Of a stretch of 7,625 bases of DNA, positions 1-6,759 are shown piece after piece. The translations under genes were made by a program, and so were the position numbers. Positions within the stretch are counted from its first letter, which is position 1; each line of letters begins with the position of its first letter. Under the pieces are notes generated by a model, which saw nothing but the letters and a program-made list of their open reading frames with translations, had not been told where the DNA came from and ran no database searches. Source of the stretch: Bacillota bacterium (GTDB lineage Bacteria; Bacillota; Sulfobacillia; Thermaerobacterales; Thermaerobacteraceae); NCBI GenBank assembly GCA_003242195.1, contig QGUQ01000082.1, positions 1 to 7,625 on the forward strand, in the 5' to 3' direction.

Positions 1-8
1 TCTGTTTT

Positions 9-872
9 TTAAAACACACCCCCCCCCCCCGCTGCCACCCCCGCCCCCGTGCCAGGTTTCCCCGGGCCCCCCCGCGCCACCCCACGGCCCTGGCCCTTCC
101 CGTTTCCCCCCCCCCCCCGCCCCCCCCCCCGCCGGTGCCGGTCCGGGTTCGTTTGCACCAAGCGCAGGAGCCGCTCCACCGCCCGTTCCCGCAGGGACCG
201 CATCCAGTAGCCGGCCAGGTAATTGTGTACCAGCGTCACCAGGGGGAAGGCAGCCAGCAGGAGGGGTGGGTATTGCCGCCGCGAGAAGAGCACGTAAACT
301 CCCAGGGCGATCAGCCAGCTGGCCACCAGCCGCCAGCTGTCGGCGGTCAGGTGAGCGCGCAGTTGCTGGCAGAAGGATACCCGCTTGTGCAGGGAGAAGG
401 CCACGGCCACCAGCGACGTGTTCACCAGCGAGAACGCAGCCCAGCTGGTGAGATAGGGTAGGAGGGACGAACCCTCGCGCAGCGGCTGCCCCCACTCGCC
501 GCCCGTGATGCGGAAGGCCGCCGCGGCGCTCACCAGGGCCAGCACGGTCTGGCCGATGTTGAAGGCGGTGACCAGTAAGGGCGGCCGCCTGTACAGGGCG
601 ATGAGGCCCCACCCCACCAGTTCGGCCCAGACCGTCACCTCGGGTCCCAAGAGCCAGAGGGACAGCATCACGACCAGGGAGCCGAGGGACCACGCTTCAC
701 CGCTCGGTGAGATGACTTGATAATTCTCCGCGATGAACAACGCCACACCAAAGGCGATTACCAGGATCGACGACGCCGGCTTCGAGGAGTACACCAGCAC
801 AGCCGCCGCCAGCAAGCCGCCGACGGCGGCCACTGCGCCCATGTACTTGGCAACCATTCCGAACGGCTTCAT
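9..872 (-). CDS. Multi-pass membrane sensor-like protein, C-terminus unreliable or truncated
   Basis: About eight hydrophobic helices are visible (from the chosen start, roughly residues 11-28, 33-50, 62-76, 79-94, 97-120, 136-161, 180-197 and 201-218), followed by a basic, helical cytoplasmic linker (RSLRERAVERLLRLVQTNPD, about 225-244). The pattern of an acidic residue after helix 2, a GP before helix 4 and a FNIGQ motif in helix 5 recalls the membrane input domain of Firmicute HD-GYP or GGDEF signalling proteins; this is from memory of the family, not a search. No output domain follows. From about residue 247 (bases 9-134) the translation is a Gly/Arg run read from poly-C DNA, which I do not believe is real protein. 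The ATG at 872 is chosen because it places a short basic segment before helix 1; in-frame ATG 926 and GTG 959 are alternatives, and none has a strong ribosome binding site. The peptide gene at 1259-1170 lies upstream on the same strand. Confidence 0.6.
   Translation of the reverse strand: MKPFGMVAKYMGAVAAVGGLLAAAVLVYSSKPASSILVIAFGVALFIAENYQVISPSGEAWSLGSLVVMLSLWLLGPEVTVWAELVGWGLIALYRRPPLLVTAFNIGQTVLALVSAAAAFRITGGEWGQPLREGSSLLPYLTSWAAFSLVNTSLVAVAFSLHKRVSFCQQLRAHLTADSWRLVASWLIALGVYVLFSRRQYPPLLLAAFPLVTLVHNYLAGYWMRSLRERAVERLLRLVQTNPDRHRRGGGRGGGGNGKGQGRGVARGGPGKPGTGAGVAAGGGGVF
19..134. other. Poly-C tracts, likely low-quality or contig-end sequence
   Basis: C runs of 12 (19-30), 7 (67-73), 13 (106-118) and 11 (120-130) bases lie close together, separated by short C-rich pieces, and the first 18 bases are suddenly T/A-rich. 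Such homopolymers occur nowhere else in the window. The coding sequence of the membrane protein becomes nonsense here. I infer sequencing or assembly degradation at a contig end; a genuine repeat is possible but less likely. Confidence 0.6.
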
Positions 873-966
873 ACGAAGACCACTTCGCTGGTACGGGCCG
901 GGCCCCTCCCCGCCGTCCCGCGCCATGGGGCTGCGTCCCAGCCCGGTGTGGCGAGACACCTACGAA

Positions 967-999
967 GGAAGCCGCGTCCCCAGGGTGAACGCGGCTTCC
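967..999 (-). promoter_or_regulatory. Perfect 11-bp hairpin upstream of the membrane-protein gene
   Basis: Bases 967-977 (GGAAGCCGCGT) pair perfectly with 989-999, leaving an 11-base loop. Neither strand has a T-tract after the stem, so it is not a standard intrinsic terminator. It lies about 95 bases before the preferred start of the membrane-protein gene, in its presumed leader, and could be an attenuator, an mRNA-stabilising stem or the end of a structured RNA. Bases 978-988 could interact with neighbouring sequence. Confidence 0.55.
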
Positions 1000-1053
1000 G
1001 GATGGACGATACCCGCCACTGCGAGCCCGCTGTTACGGTTTCCTTCGCCTCTT

Positions 1054-1118
1054 GGTCTCGTGACCCTCGGCCCGTCCGGCCATCGGGCCTCCGTCGAGGC
1101 GGTCAACGACCGTGTCAC
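1054..1118 (-). promoter_or_regulatory. Cluster of short adjacent hairpins, candidate structured leader RNA
   Basis: On the minus strand several complementary arms sit side by side: 1108-1112 with 1100-1104 (loop 3), 1096-1100 with 1087-1091 (tetraloop), 1084-1089 with 1069-1074 (loop 9), and an enclosing 5-bp pairing of 1114-1118 with 1060-1064. Bases 1062-1065/1054-1057 give an alternative 4-bp stem that would compete with the enclosing one. I recognise no known riboswitch class. GC-rich DNA makes short stems by chance, so this is a candidate only. It lies between the peptide gene and the membrane-protein gene. Confidence 0.3.
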
Positions 1119-1145
1119 AGGGGCAGGCCGTGGTGGTTCGATGAA

Positions 1146-1160
1146 ATCGTTCAGAACGAT
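1146..1160. repeat. 15-base palindrome just after the peptide gene
   Basis: ATCGTTC and GAACGAT are exact inverted repeats around a single central base. The centre is too tight for a full hairpin, so as RNA it would form at most a 5-bp stem with a 5-base loop. As DNA it has the form of a dyad operator for a dimeric regulator. It begins about ten bases beyond the stop codon of the peptide gene, in the gap before the membrane-protein gene. Confidence 0.4.
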
Positions 1161-1169
1161 GTCGCGGTT

Positions 1170-1259
1170 TCACTTAATGGGCCAACTGCACTGGTTGGCA
1201 ACGATCAGGGCCACGCCCGTCACCACAGTGACGAGGGCCATCATGAGTCGCTGCAGCAT
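1170..1259 (-). CDS. 29-residue hydrophobic peptide, possible signal or small membrane protein
   Basis: A short gene begins MLQRLMMALV and ends VANQCSWPIK before a TGA stop at 1172-1170. The N-terminus has one basic residue, then about 18 mostly hydrophobic residues able to form one membrane helix, then a polar tail with a single Cys, a Trp and a Pro close to the C-terminal Lys. The start is decided by an 11-base match to the anti-Shine-Dalgarno sequence at optimal distance, much stronger than any other site in the window. The reading frame extends upstream to 1361, but only this ATG has such a signal. The next gene on the strand is a multi-pass membrane sensor-like protein. A hydrophobic leader plus a Cys near the end recalls precursors of AgrD-type cyclic lactone peptides, but the acidic C-terminal recognition tail of that family is missing and no AgrB is visible. 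I do not recognise the family; a single-helix small membrane protein is equally possible. Confidence 0.5.
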   Translation of the reverse strand: MLQRLMMALVTVVTGVALIVANQCSWPIK

Positions 1260-1260
1260 G

Positions 1261-1271
1261 GGATCACCTCC
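1261..1271 (-). promoter_or_regulatory. Extended Shine-Dalgarno site of the peptide gene
   Basis: On the minus strand the sequence is GGAGGTGATCC, complementary over 11 bases to the 3' end of bacterial 16S rRNA. The GGAGG core ends 7 bases before the ATG at 1259. This is the main evidence that the small downstream frame is translated. Confidence 0.75.
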
Positions 1272-1359
1272 CCATGCGATCCCGGCCGGCACCGCGCCCG
1301 AACCTCCAGGAGCCAGCACCAGCCTCCAGGGACCGCAGCGCGAGCCCGTCCACTGGCGC

Positions 1360-1390
1360 ATTATGACATCCGGCTGCGAAATTCCTGCAA
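1360..1390 (-). promoter_or_regulatory. Candidate sigma-A promoter with extended -10 for the peptide gene
   Basis: Minus strand: -10 CATAAT at 1365-1360 (5 of 6 matches) preceded by TG at the extended -10 position, with a TTGCAG -35-like hexamer at 1390-1385 and a long 19-base spacer. It lies in the least GC-rich patch of the window (about 1376-1465). Transcription would start near 1353, giving a leader of roughly 95 bases before the peptide ATG. The -35 is weak and the spacer is long, so the call rests mainly on the extended -10 element. Confidence 0.4.
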
Positions 1391-1432
1391 ACGGAGATAA
1401 ATTAGGACTTTAGGCTCCTTTATCGCAATTTA

Positions 1433-1487
1433 CGACAAGATTCGCCCCGTTTTCTGTCAATCCCCGACAAGACCCGCCTTGTCTTGT
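1433..1487. repeat. 32-bp-spaced direct repeats plus an inverted repeat, possible operator
   Basis: CGACAAGATTCGCC (1433-1446) recurs as CGACAAGACCCGCC (1465-1478), offset by exactly 32 bases, about three helical turns. The second copy also forms an inverted repeat: ACAAGAC (1467-1473) with GTCTTGT (1481-1487), loop of 7 bases. A TTGACA hexamer on the minus strand (1460-1455) lies between the copies. The layout, upstream of the peptide promoter and downstream of guaA, is that of a regulator binding region; the regulator is unknown. The 7-bp stem could alternatively be a weak end-of-transcript hairpin for guaA, but no T-tract follows. Confidence 0.4.
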
Positions 1488-1547
1488 GCCAGATGTCCGG
1501 GCCCTGGCCGCGCCGCGCGCACTGCCAGTTACCCCGCCATCCTCGTA

Positions 1548-3113
1548 CTATTCCCACTCGATGGTAGCCGGCGGTTTCGGGGTGATGTCGTAAACCACCC
1601 GGTTGACGCCCTGGACCTCGTTGCCAATGCGGATGGCGATCCTCTCCAGAACCTCATAGGGCAGCCGTGCCCAGTCGGCCGTCATGCCGTCCCGGGAAGT
1701 CACGGCCCGCACGGCCACGGCATATCCGTAACTACGACTATCGCCCATGACGCCCACGGTCCGGGTCGAGGTGAGGACGGCAAAGGCCTGCCACAGCGAC
1801 CGTGTCAGCCCGGCCCGCTCCACTTCCTCCCGTACGATGCGGTCCGCCTCGCGCACGATGGCGAGACGCTCTTCCGTGACCTCGCCGGTGATCCGGATGG
1901 CCAGGCCCGGGCCAGGAAAGGGCTGGCGGTCAACGATCGCGGCGGGGAGACCCAGCCGGCGCCCGACCTCGCGGACCTCGTCCTTGAACAGGTCGCGGAT
2001 CGGCTCCAGCAAGTCGAAGGACATGTCCGGCGGCAGCCCACCCACGTTGTGGTGCGTCTTGATGGTGGACGCCCCGCCCGTACCGCTCTCGATCACATCG
2101 GGATAGGTGGTGCCCTGCACCAGGAAGTCGATCCGTCCCAGGCGTTGCTCCAGGCGCCGGGCCTCCTCCTCGAAGACGCGGATGAAGGTCTCGCCCACCA
2201 CCTTGCGTTTGGCCTCCGGGTCCGTTACCCCCCGCAAGGCCTGGAGGAACCGCTGGCGGGCGTCCACGACGACCAGCGGGATGCCCAGTTCCTCGCCGAA
2301 CGCCCGGCGGACTTCCTCCACCTCGCCCGCCCGCAGCAGGCCGGTATCGACGAACACGCAGGTCAGGCGGTCGCCGATGGCGCGGTGAACAAGGAGGGCG
2401 GCCACCGCAGAATCCACCCCGCCGCTGAGGGCACACAGGGCGCGTCCCTCCCCAACCCGCCGGCGGATGGCTGCTTCCGCCCGTTCGATGAAGTCCCCCA
2501 TGTTCCAGGTGGGCCGGCAGCCGCAGATGCGGAACAGGAAGTTGGCCAGGATATCCCGGCCCCGTTCCGTGTGGCTCACCTCGGGGTGGAACTGGACCCC
2601 GAAGAGCCGACCGCTGTCGTCGCAGACCGCGGCGAAGGGGGTGTTGGGCGTGGAAGCCAGCACGCGGAAGCCAGCCGGTAACCGCTCGACGCTGTCGCCG
2701 TGGCTCATCCAGACGCCGGTCTCAGCTCCGAGACCGGCGAACAACTCACCAGGCCGCTGGATGCGCAGCCGGGCCGGGCCGTACTCGCGCCGCTCTGCCC
2801 GTTCCACCCGCCCACCCAGGGCCTGGACCATGAGCTGCATGCCGTAGCAGATACCCAGCACGGGCAGCCCCGCCGACCAGAGGGCAGGGTCGCAACGCGG
2901 GGCGCCGGGATCATAGACGCTGGCCGGGCCCCCCGAGAGGATGACGCCCTTGGGGCGGTGGCGCCGGATCTCGGCCAGCGGGGTATCGGGGGGCAGGACC
3001 CAACAGTAGACGCCCAGCTCCCGCACGCGCCGGGCGATCAGGTGACCGTACTGGGAGCCGAAATCCAGGATCACGACGGAATCTTCCGGGAGGTCCAGCA
3101 GCCGCTGCTCCAA
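1548..3113 (-). CDS. guaA: GMP synthase (glutamine-hydrolysing), GuaA
   Basis: Converts XMP to GMP with ATP and glutamine-derived ammonia, the last step of de novo guanine nucleotide synthesis in the cytoplasm. Numbered from the TTG at 3113 it has 521 residues, close to the usual 510-525. The glutamine amidotransferase domain comes first: LDFGSQYG at 16-23, the nucleophile Cys89 in GICYGMQ, and His176/Glu178 in FHPEV. Next is the ATP-pyrophosphatase domain with the SGGVDS loop at 230-235, then the dimerisation domain with PFPGPGLAIR and the conserved C-terminal DITPKPPATIEWE. An in-frame ATG at 3191 would add 26 Ala/Pro/Gly-rich residues absent from homologues and has only an AGGA one base away. 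The TTG has AAGGAG nine bases upstream, and it puts the catalytic Cys near its usual position, so I prefer it. groEL lies upstream beyond a terminator, so guaA probably has its own promoter. No clear intrinsic terminator follows. Confidence 0.95.
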   Translation of the reverse strand: MEQRLLDLPEDSVVILDFGSQYGHLIARRVRELGVYCWVLPPDTPLAEIRRHRPKGVILSGGPASVYDPGAPRCDPALWSAGLPVLGICYGMQLMVQALGGRVERAERREYGPARLRIQRPGELFAGLGAETGVWMSHGDSVERLPAGFRVLASTPNTPFAAVCDDSGRLFGVQFHPEVSHTERGRDILANFLFRICGCRPTWNMGDFIERAEAAIRRRVGEGRALCALSGGVDSAVAALLVHRAIGDRLTCVFVDTGLLRAGEVEEVRRAFGEELGIPLVVVDARQRFLQALRGVTDPEAKRKVVGETFIRVFEEEARRLEQRLGRIDFLVQGTTYPDVIESGTGGASTIKTHHNVGGLPPDMSFDLLEPIRDLFKDEVREVGRRLGLPAAIVDRQPFPGPGLAIRITGEVTEERLAIVREADRIVREEVERAGLTRSLWQAFAVLTSTRTVGVMGDSRSYGYAVAVRAVTSRDGMTADWARLPYEVLERIAIRIGNEVQGVNRVVYDITPKPPATIEWE

Positions 3114-3122
3114 CGGGACTCG

Positions 3123-3128
3123 CTCCTT
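3123..3128 (-). promoter_or_regulatory. Ribosome binding site that decides the guaA start
   Basis: Minus strand AAGGAG ends nine bases before the TTG at 3113. No comparable site stands at a workable distance before the ATG at 3191. It is therefore the main reason for choosing the shorter GuaA. Confidence 0.5.
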
Positions 3129-3202
3129 CGCGGTGGCGGCGGCCGGGGCCCGGCTGTCGCCTGAACCGGGCCGGCCGGCAGCCGCTGGCATGTCCTGGGC
3201 TC

Positions 3203-3232
3203 AGCATAGCAGGCCCTCCGGCACCCGCACAA
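3203..3232 (-). promoter_or_regulatory. Weak candidate promoter for guaA
   Basis: Minus strand TATGCT (3208-3203) has an extended-10 TG upstream, and TTGTGC (3232-3227) lies 18 bases before it. Matches are modest (4 of 6 and 3 of 6). Initiation near 3196 would leave only about five bases before the ATG at 3191, which also favours the TTG start. The -35 region overlaps the T-rich tail of the groEL terminator. Confidence 0.25.
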
Positions 3233-3274
3233 CAAAAGGGGCCGGCCCGCGGGACGGATCCCCGCGGGCCGGCC
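3229..3274 (-). terminator. Intrinsic terminator of the groES-groEL operon
   Basis: Bases 3261-3274 and 3240-3253 form a perfect 14-bp GC-only stem with a 7-base loop (3254-3260). On the minus strand the stem is followed by CCCTTTTGTTGT, a T-rich though interrupted tail. It begins 30 bases after the groEL stop codon. The extremely stable stem would compensate for the imperfect T-tract. Confidence 0.85.
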
Positions 3275-3303
3275 GTGGCGGCAGTACCGGCGGAGCGGGC
3301 GGC

Positions 3304-4923
<1,620 letters not shown>

Positions 4924-4942
4924 CCCGCTTTCCCCTCCTCGC

Positions 4943-5230
4943 TCACTGGATGATGGCCAGGATGTCCCGCTCGCTGAGGATCAGGAGCTCCTCGTCGTCC
5001 AGCTTGACCTCGGTGCCGGCGTACTTGGAGAAGATGACCCGGTCACCCTCCTTGACCTCAAGCGGCACCTTCTGGCCGTTCTCCAGGATGCGGCCCGTCC
5101 CCACAGCCAGGACCTCACCCTGCTGCGGCTTCTCCTTCGCCGTGTCCGGCAGGATGATGCCACCCTTCGTCCGCTCTTCCTCTTCGATGACCTTGACGAC
5201 CACGCGGTCGCCGAGCGGGCGAAGCTTCAC
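4943..5230 (-). CDS. groS: 10 kDa co-chaperonin GroES
   Basis: Heptameric lid of the GroEL folding chamber. The 95-residue product has the full family length and hallmark pieces: KLRPLGDRVVVK at the N-terminus, the mobile-loop region ERTKGGIILPDTAKEKPQ that contacts GroEL, GEVLAVGTG, and the roof/end segment DRVIFSKYAGTEVKLDDEELLILSE read in order. The GTG start at 5230 is chosen because it gives the normal N-terminus and has a purine-rich AAGGGGGGG about nine bases before it. The frame stays open upstream to 5479, but that stretch crosses the promoter and operator and cannot be part of the protein. First gene of the groES-groEL operon. Confidence 0.97.
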   Translation of the reverse strand: MKLRPLGDRVVVKVIEEEERTKGGIILPDTAKEKPQQGEVLAVGTGRILENGQKVPLEVKEGDRVIFSKYAGTEVKLDDEELLILSERDILAIIQ

Positions 5231-5266
5231 GGAAACATTCCCCCCCTTGGGCTGCGGCTGCAGGCT

Positions 5267-5284
5267 CCCCCCCCTCCCCCTCCC
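5267..5284 (-). other. G-tract in the groES leader with G-quadruplex potential
   Basis: The minus strand reads GGGAGGGGGAGGGGGGGG, which satisfies the four-tract G3+ pattern with single-base loops. It lies about 37 bases upstream of the groES start within a leader of about 180 bases. A second run of seven G (5240-5246) serves as or overlaps the ribosome binding site. A role in folding or temperature response is only a possibility. Confidence 0.4.
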
Positions 5285-5382
5285 TGCCACGAGGCCGGGA
5301 GCCGGGATGCCCCGCCACAGCATGTAGGTACATGGAATCGATCGGCGCCGAGAACCCCGGCGCCTTGGCGACGCCTGTCTTG

Positions 5383-5409
5383 TTAGCACTCCTTCCCGGA
5401 GAGTGCTAA
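5383..5409 (-). promoter_or_regulatory. CIRCE operator, HrcA binding site
   Basis: The sequence is a perfect TTAGCACTC - nine bases - GAGTGCTAA inverted repeat, the classic CIRCE element. HrcA repressor binds it at normal temperature and releases it under heat stress when GroE capacity is titrated. It sits just downstream of the predicted transcription start of groES-groEL, the usual position for repression. Confidence 0.97.
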
Positions 5410-5419
5410 ACCAAGGACT

Positions 5420-5448
5420 ATGGTAAGGCGGCCCGATCAGGTCGTCAA
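5420..5448 (-). promoter_or_regulatory. Sigma-A promoter of groES-groEL
   Basis: Minus strand -35 TTGACG (5448-5443, 5 of 6) and -10 TACCAT (5425-5420, 4 of 6) are separated by an ideal 17 bases. Transcription would begin near 5413, so the CIRCE operator covers the first transcribed bases. The resulting leader to the groES GTG is about 180 bases. A vegetative promoter combined with CIRCE is the normal arrangement for HrcA-controlled chaperonin operons. Confidence 0.8.
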
Positions 5449-5512
5449 GCCCCGATTTGGCCGCCCTTCCCATCGCCAAACCGGTACTCTGTCTGCCCCC
5501 CGGGCCGCCCGT

Positions 5513-6085
5513 TTATGCATGGGAGGTGCCCGCGCCTGCACCAGGGGTGGGGCCATGGGGACCGGTTTCCGAGACAGGGCTGCCGGCCCCTGCACCGCCC
5601 GCCTTCCCGCCCTCGTGGCCGCAGCCGCGGAGCATGGACACCGCGTGTTCCAGCAACGGTTCCAGAGCCTCCAGGCACTCCTCCACGCCCCGCGGGCTCC
5701 CCGGCAGGTTGACGATCAGCGTGCGTCCCCGGATCCCCGCCACCGCCCGGGACAGGTAGGCGGTCAGCGTGCGGGCGGCAGTGACCGCCCGCATCCGCTC
5801 GGGCAGGCCGGGCACGACCCGCTCGACCACGTCCAGCGTGGCCTCCGGGGTCACATCGCGGGGACCGAAACCGGTACCGCCCGTGGTGAAGATCACGTCC
5901 GGCGCCCGGCCGTCGGCCACCCGTACCAGCCAGTCGCGAATCGCTTCCCGCTCGTCGGGGACGACGCCCCGGACCACCACCTCCGCCCCGACCCTGCCGG
6001 CGAAGGCCGCGATGACATCGCCGCTCCGGTCCTGGCGCCAGCCCTGGCTGACCCCGTCACTGACGGTCAGGATGGCGACGCGCAC
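5513..6085 (-). CDS. mogA: Molybdopterin adenylyltransferase, MogA/MoaB family
   Basis: Catalyses transfer of AMP from ATP to molybdopterin, giving the adenylated intermediate used by MoeA for molybdenum insertion. The 190-residue product starts RVAILTVSDG, and has the catalytic-type aspartates Asp44 (VVPDE) and Asp77 in the family signature TTGGTGFGPRDVTPEAT (67-83); their 33-residue spacing equals that of the E. coli MogA pair. The NLPGSP loop is at 126-131. The core ends near 153. Residues 154-190 form a Gly/Ala/Pro-rich tail not expected in the family. The GTG start at 6085 is supported by GGGAGGGG six to seven bases upstream and by homology; the frame stays open far upstream through moaC, where it is not coding. 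It overlaps the end of moaC by 19 bases, suggesting translational coupling. Mog versus MoaB cannot be separated from sequence alone. Confidence 0.92.
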   Translation of the reverse strand: MRVAILTVSDGVSQGWRQDRSGDVIAAFAGRVGAEVVVRGVVPDEREAIRDWLVRVADGRAPDVIFTTGGTGFGPRDVTPEATLDVVERVVPGLPERMRAVTAARTLTAYLSRAVAGIRGRTLIVNLPGSPRGVEECLEALEPLLEHAVSMLRGCGHEGGKAGGAGAGSPVSETGPHGPTPGAGAGTSHA

Positions 6086-6696
6086 GCGCCACCCCTCCCT
6101 TCCTCGCCGGCACCGTTTCCGGCCGGGCCGGCCGCCGAGGCGTCCCCCGCCCCGCCGGCCGGAGCCTGCGGATCCCTCCCAACCCCACCGGGCGGCGAGC
6201 CCAGGTCCGCCCACGCAGGTTCCCCCGGCCGGCGGTACTCCCCGCTCCGCCCTCCCCGTTTCGCCACCAGCCGGACCCCCTCGATGACCAGCGTCCGGTC
6301 CAGCGCCTTGCACATGTCCACGATGGTCAGCGCCGCCACCGCAACCGCCGTCAGGGCCTCCATCTCCACACCCGTACGGGCGGCGGTACGGGCCACCGCC
6401 TGGATCTCCACGGCGTCCTCGCCCAGCCGGAAGTCGACCTCGACGGCGTCCAGCGGCAAGGGGTGGCAGAGGGGGATCAGCCGCCCGGTCTCCTTGGCGG
6501 CCATGATGCCCGCGACGCGGGCCACCGCCCAGACGTCCCCCTTGGGCACGTCGCCGGCCCGCAGCCGCCTCACCGTCTCCGGCGCCATGCGGACGCGACC
6601 GCGGGCCACCGCCTCCCTGACCGTGACCGGCTTGCCGCTGACGTCCACCATCCGTGCTCGGCCGGCTTCGTCCAGATGGGTGAACCCCGTATCCAT
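6067..6696 (-). CDS. moaC: Cyclic pyranopterin monophosphate synthase MoaC
   Basis: Works after MoaA in the first stage of molybdenum cofactor synthesis, rearranging the GTP-derived cyclic intermediate into cyclic pyranopterin monophosphate. Residues 1-157 match the family along its whole length: FTHLDEAGRARMVDVSGK, Lys52 in PKGDV, LIPLCHPL with His78, GVEMEAL with Glu111/Glu113, and DMCKA with Asp127/Lys130, all within one position of the E. coli active-site set. After GGRSGEYRR the protein continues for about 52 Gly/Ala/Pro-rich residues; normal MoaC stops here at about 160. ATG 6696 is chosen because it gives the usual short lead-in to FTH; a GTG at 6723 with a GGAGC upstream would add nine residues. 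The tail overlaps mogA by 19 bases, and moeA ends 63 bases upstream, so the three probably form one operon. Confidence 0.93.
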   Translation of the reverse strand: MDTGFTHLDEAGRARMVDVSGKPVTVREAVARGRVRMAPETVRRLRAGDVPKGDVWAVARVAGIMAAKETGRLIPLCHPLPLDAVEVDFRLGEDAVEIQAVARTAARTGVEMEALTAVAVAALTIVDMCKALDRTLVIEGVRLVAKRGGRSGEYRRPGEPAWADLGSPPGGVGRDPQAPAGGAGDASAAGPAGNGAGEEGRGGACASPS

Positions 6697-6759
6697 GATG
6701 ACCGTTCGTCCCCCCGTGCGCACCAGCCCCGCCCGCTCCGGCTCCGCCCGCCCCCGTCG

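Noticed and set aside
960..1169. Known riboswitches (c-di-GMP, molybdenum cofactor, cobalamin, TPP, T-box)
   Set aside because: I compared the leader with remembered conserved motifs and found no convincing match.
1170..1259. Assignment of the small peptide as AgrD-type cyclic lactone precursor
   Set aside because: The hydrophobic leader and Cys fit loosely, but the acidic C-terminal tail needed for processing is absent and no agrB is nearby. I keep the gene without a family name.
717..1413. Two overlapping plus-strand frames over the peptide and leader region
   Set aside because: Low-complexity translations without family resemblance; they overlap the membrane-protein gene and end in the intergenic patch. 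No good ribosome binding site was seen.
1376..1470. Spo0A boxes
   Set aside because: TTGTCG-like pieces occur, but none matches TGTCGAA fully.
1488..1547. Intrinsic terminator after guaA
   Set aside because: A 5-bp CTGGC/GCCAG stem is visible but there is no T-tract.
1479..2681. Long plus-strand open frame opposite guaA
   Set aside because: Shadow of guaA, whose active-site motifs are unmistakable on the minus strand.
5231..5479. N-terminal extension of GroES in the same frame
   Set aside because: It would include the CIRCE operator and promoter, and the GTG at 5230 gives the normal GroES N-terminus.
5449..5512. Intrinsic terminator after mogA
   Set aside because: Only short GC stems with tiny loops and no T-tract; read-through from the molybdenum cofactor genes into groES cannot be excluded.
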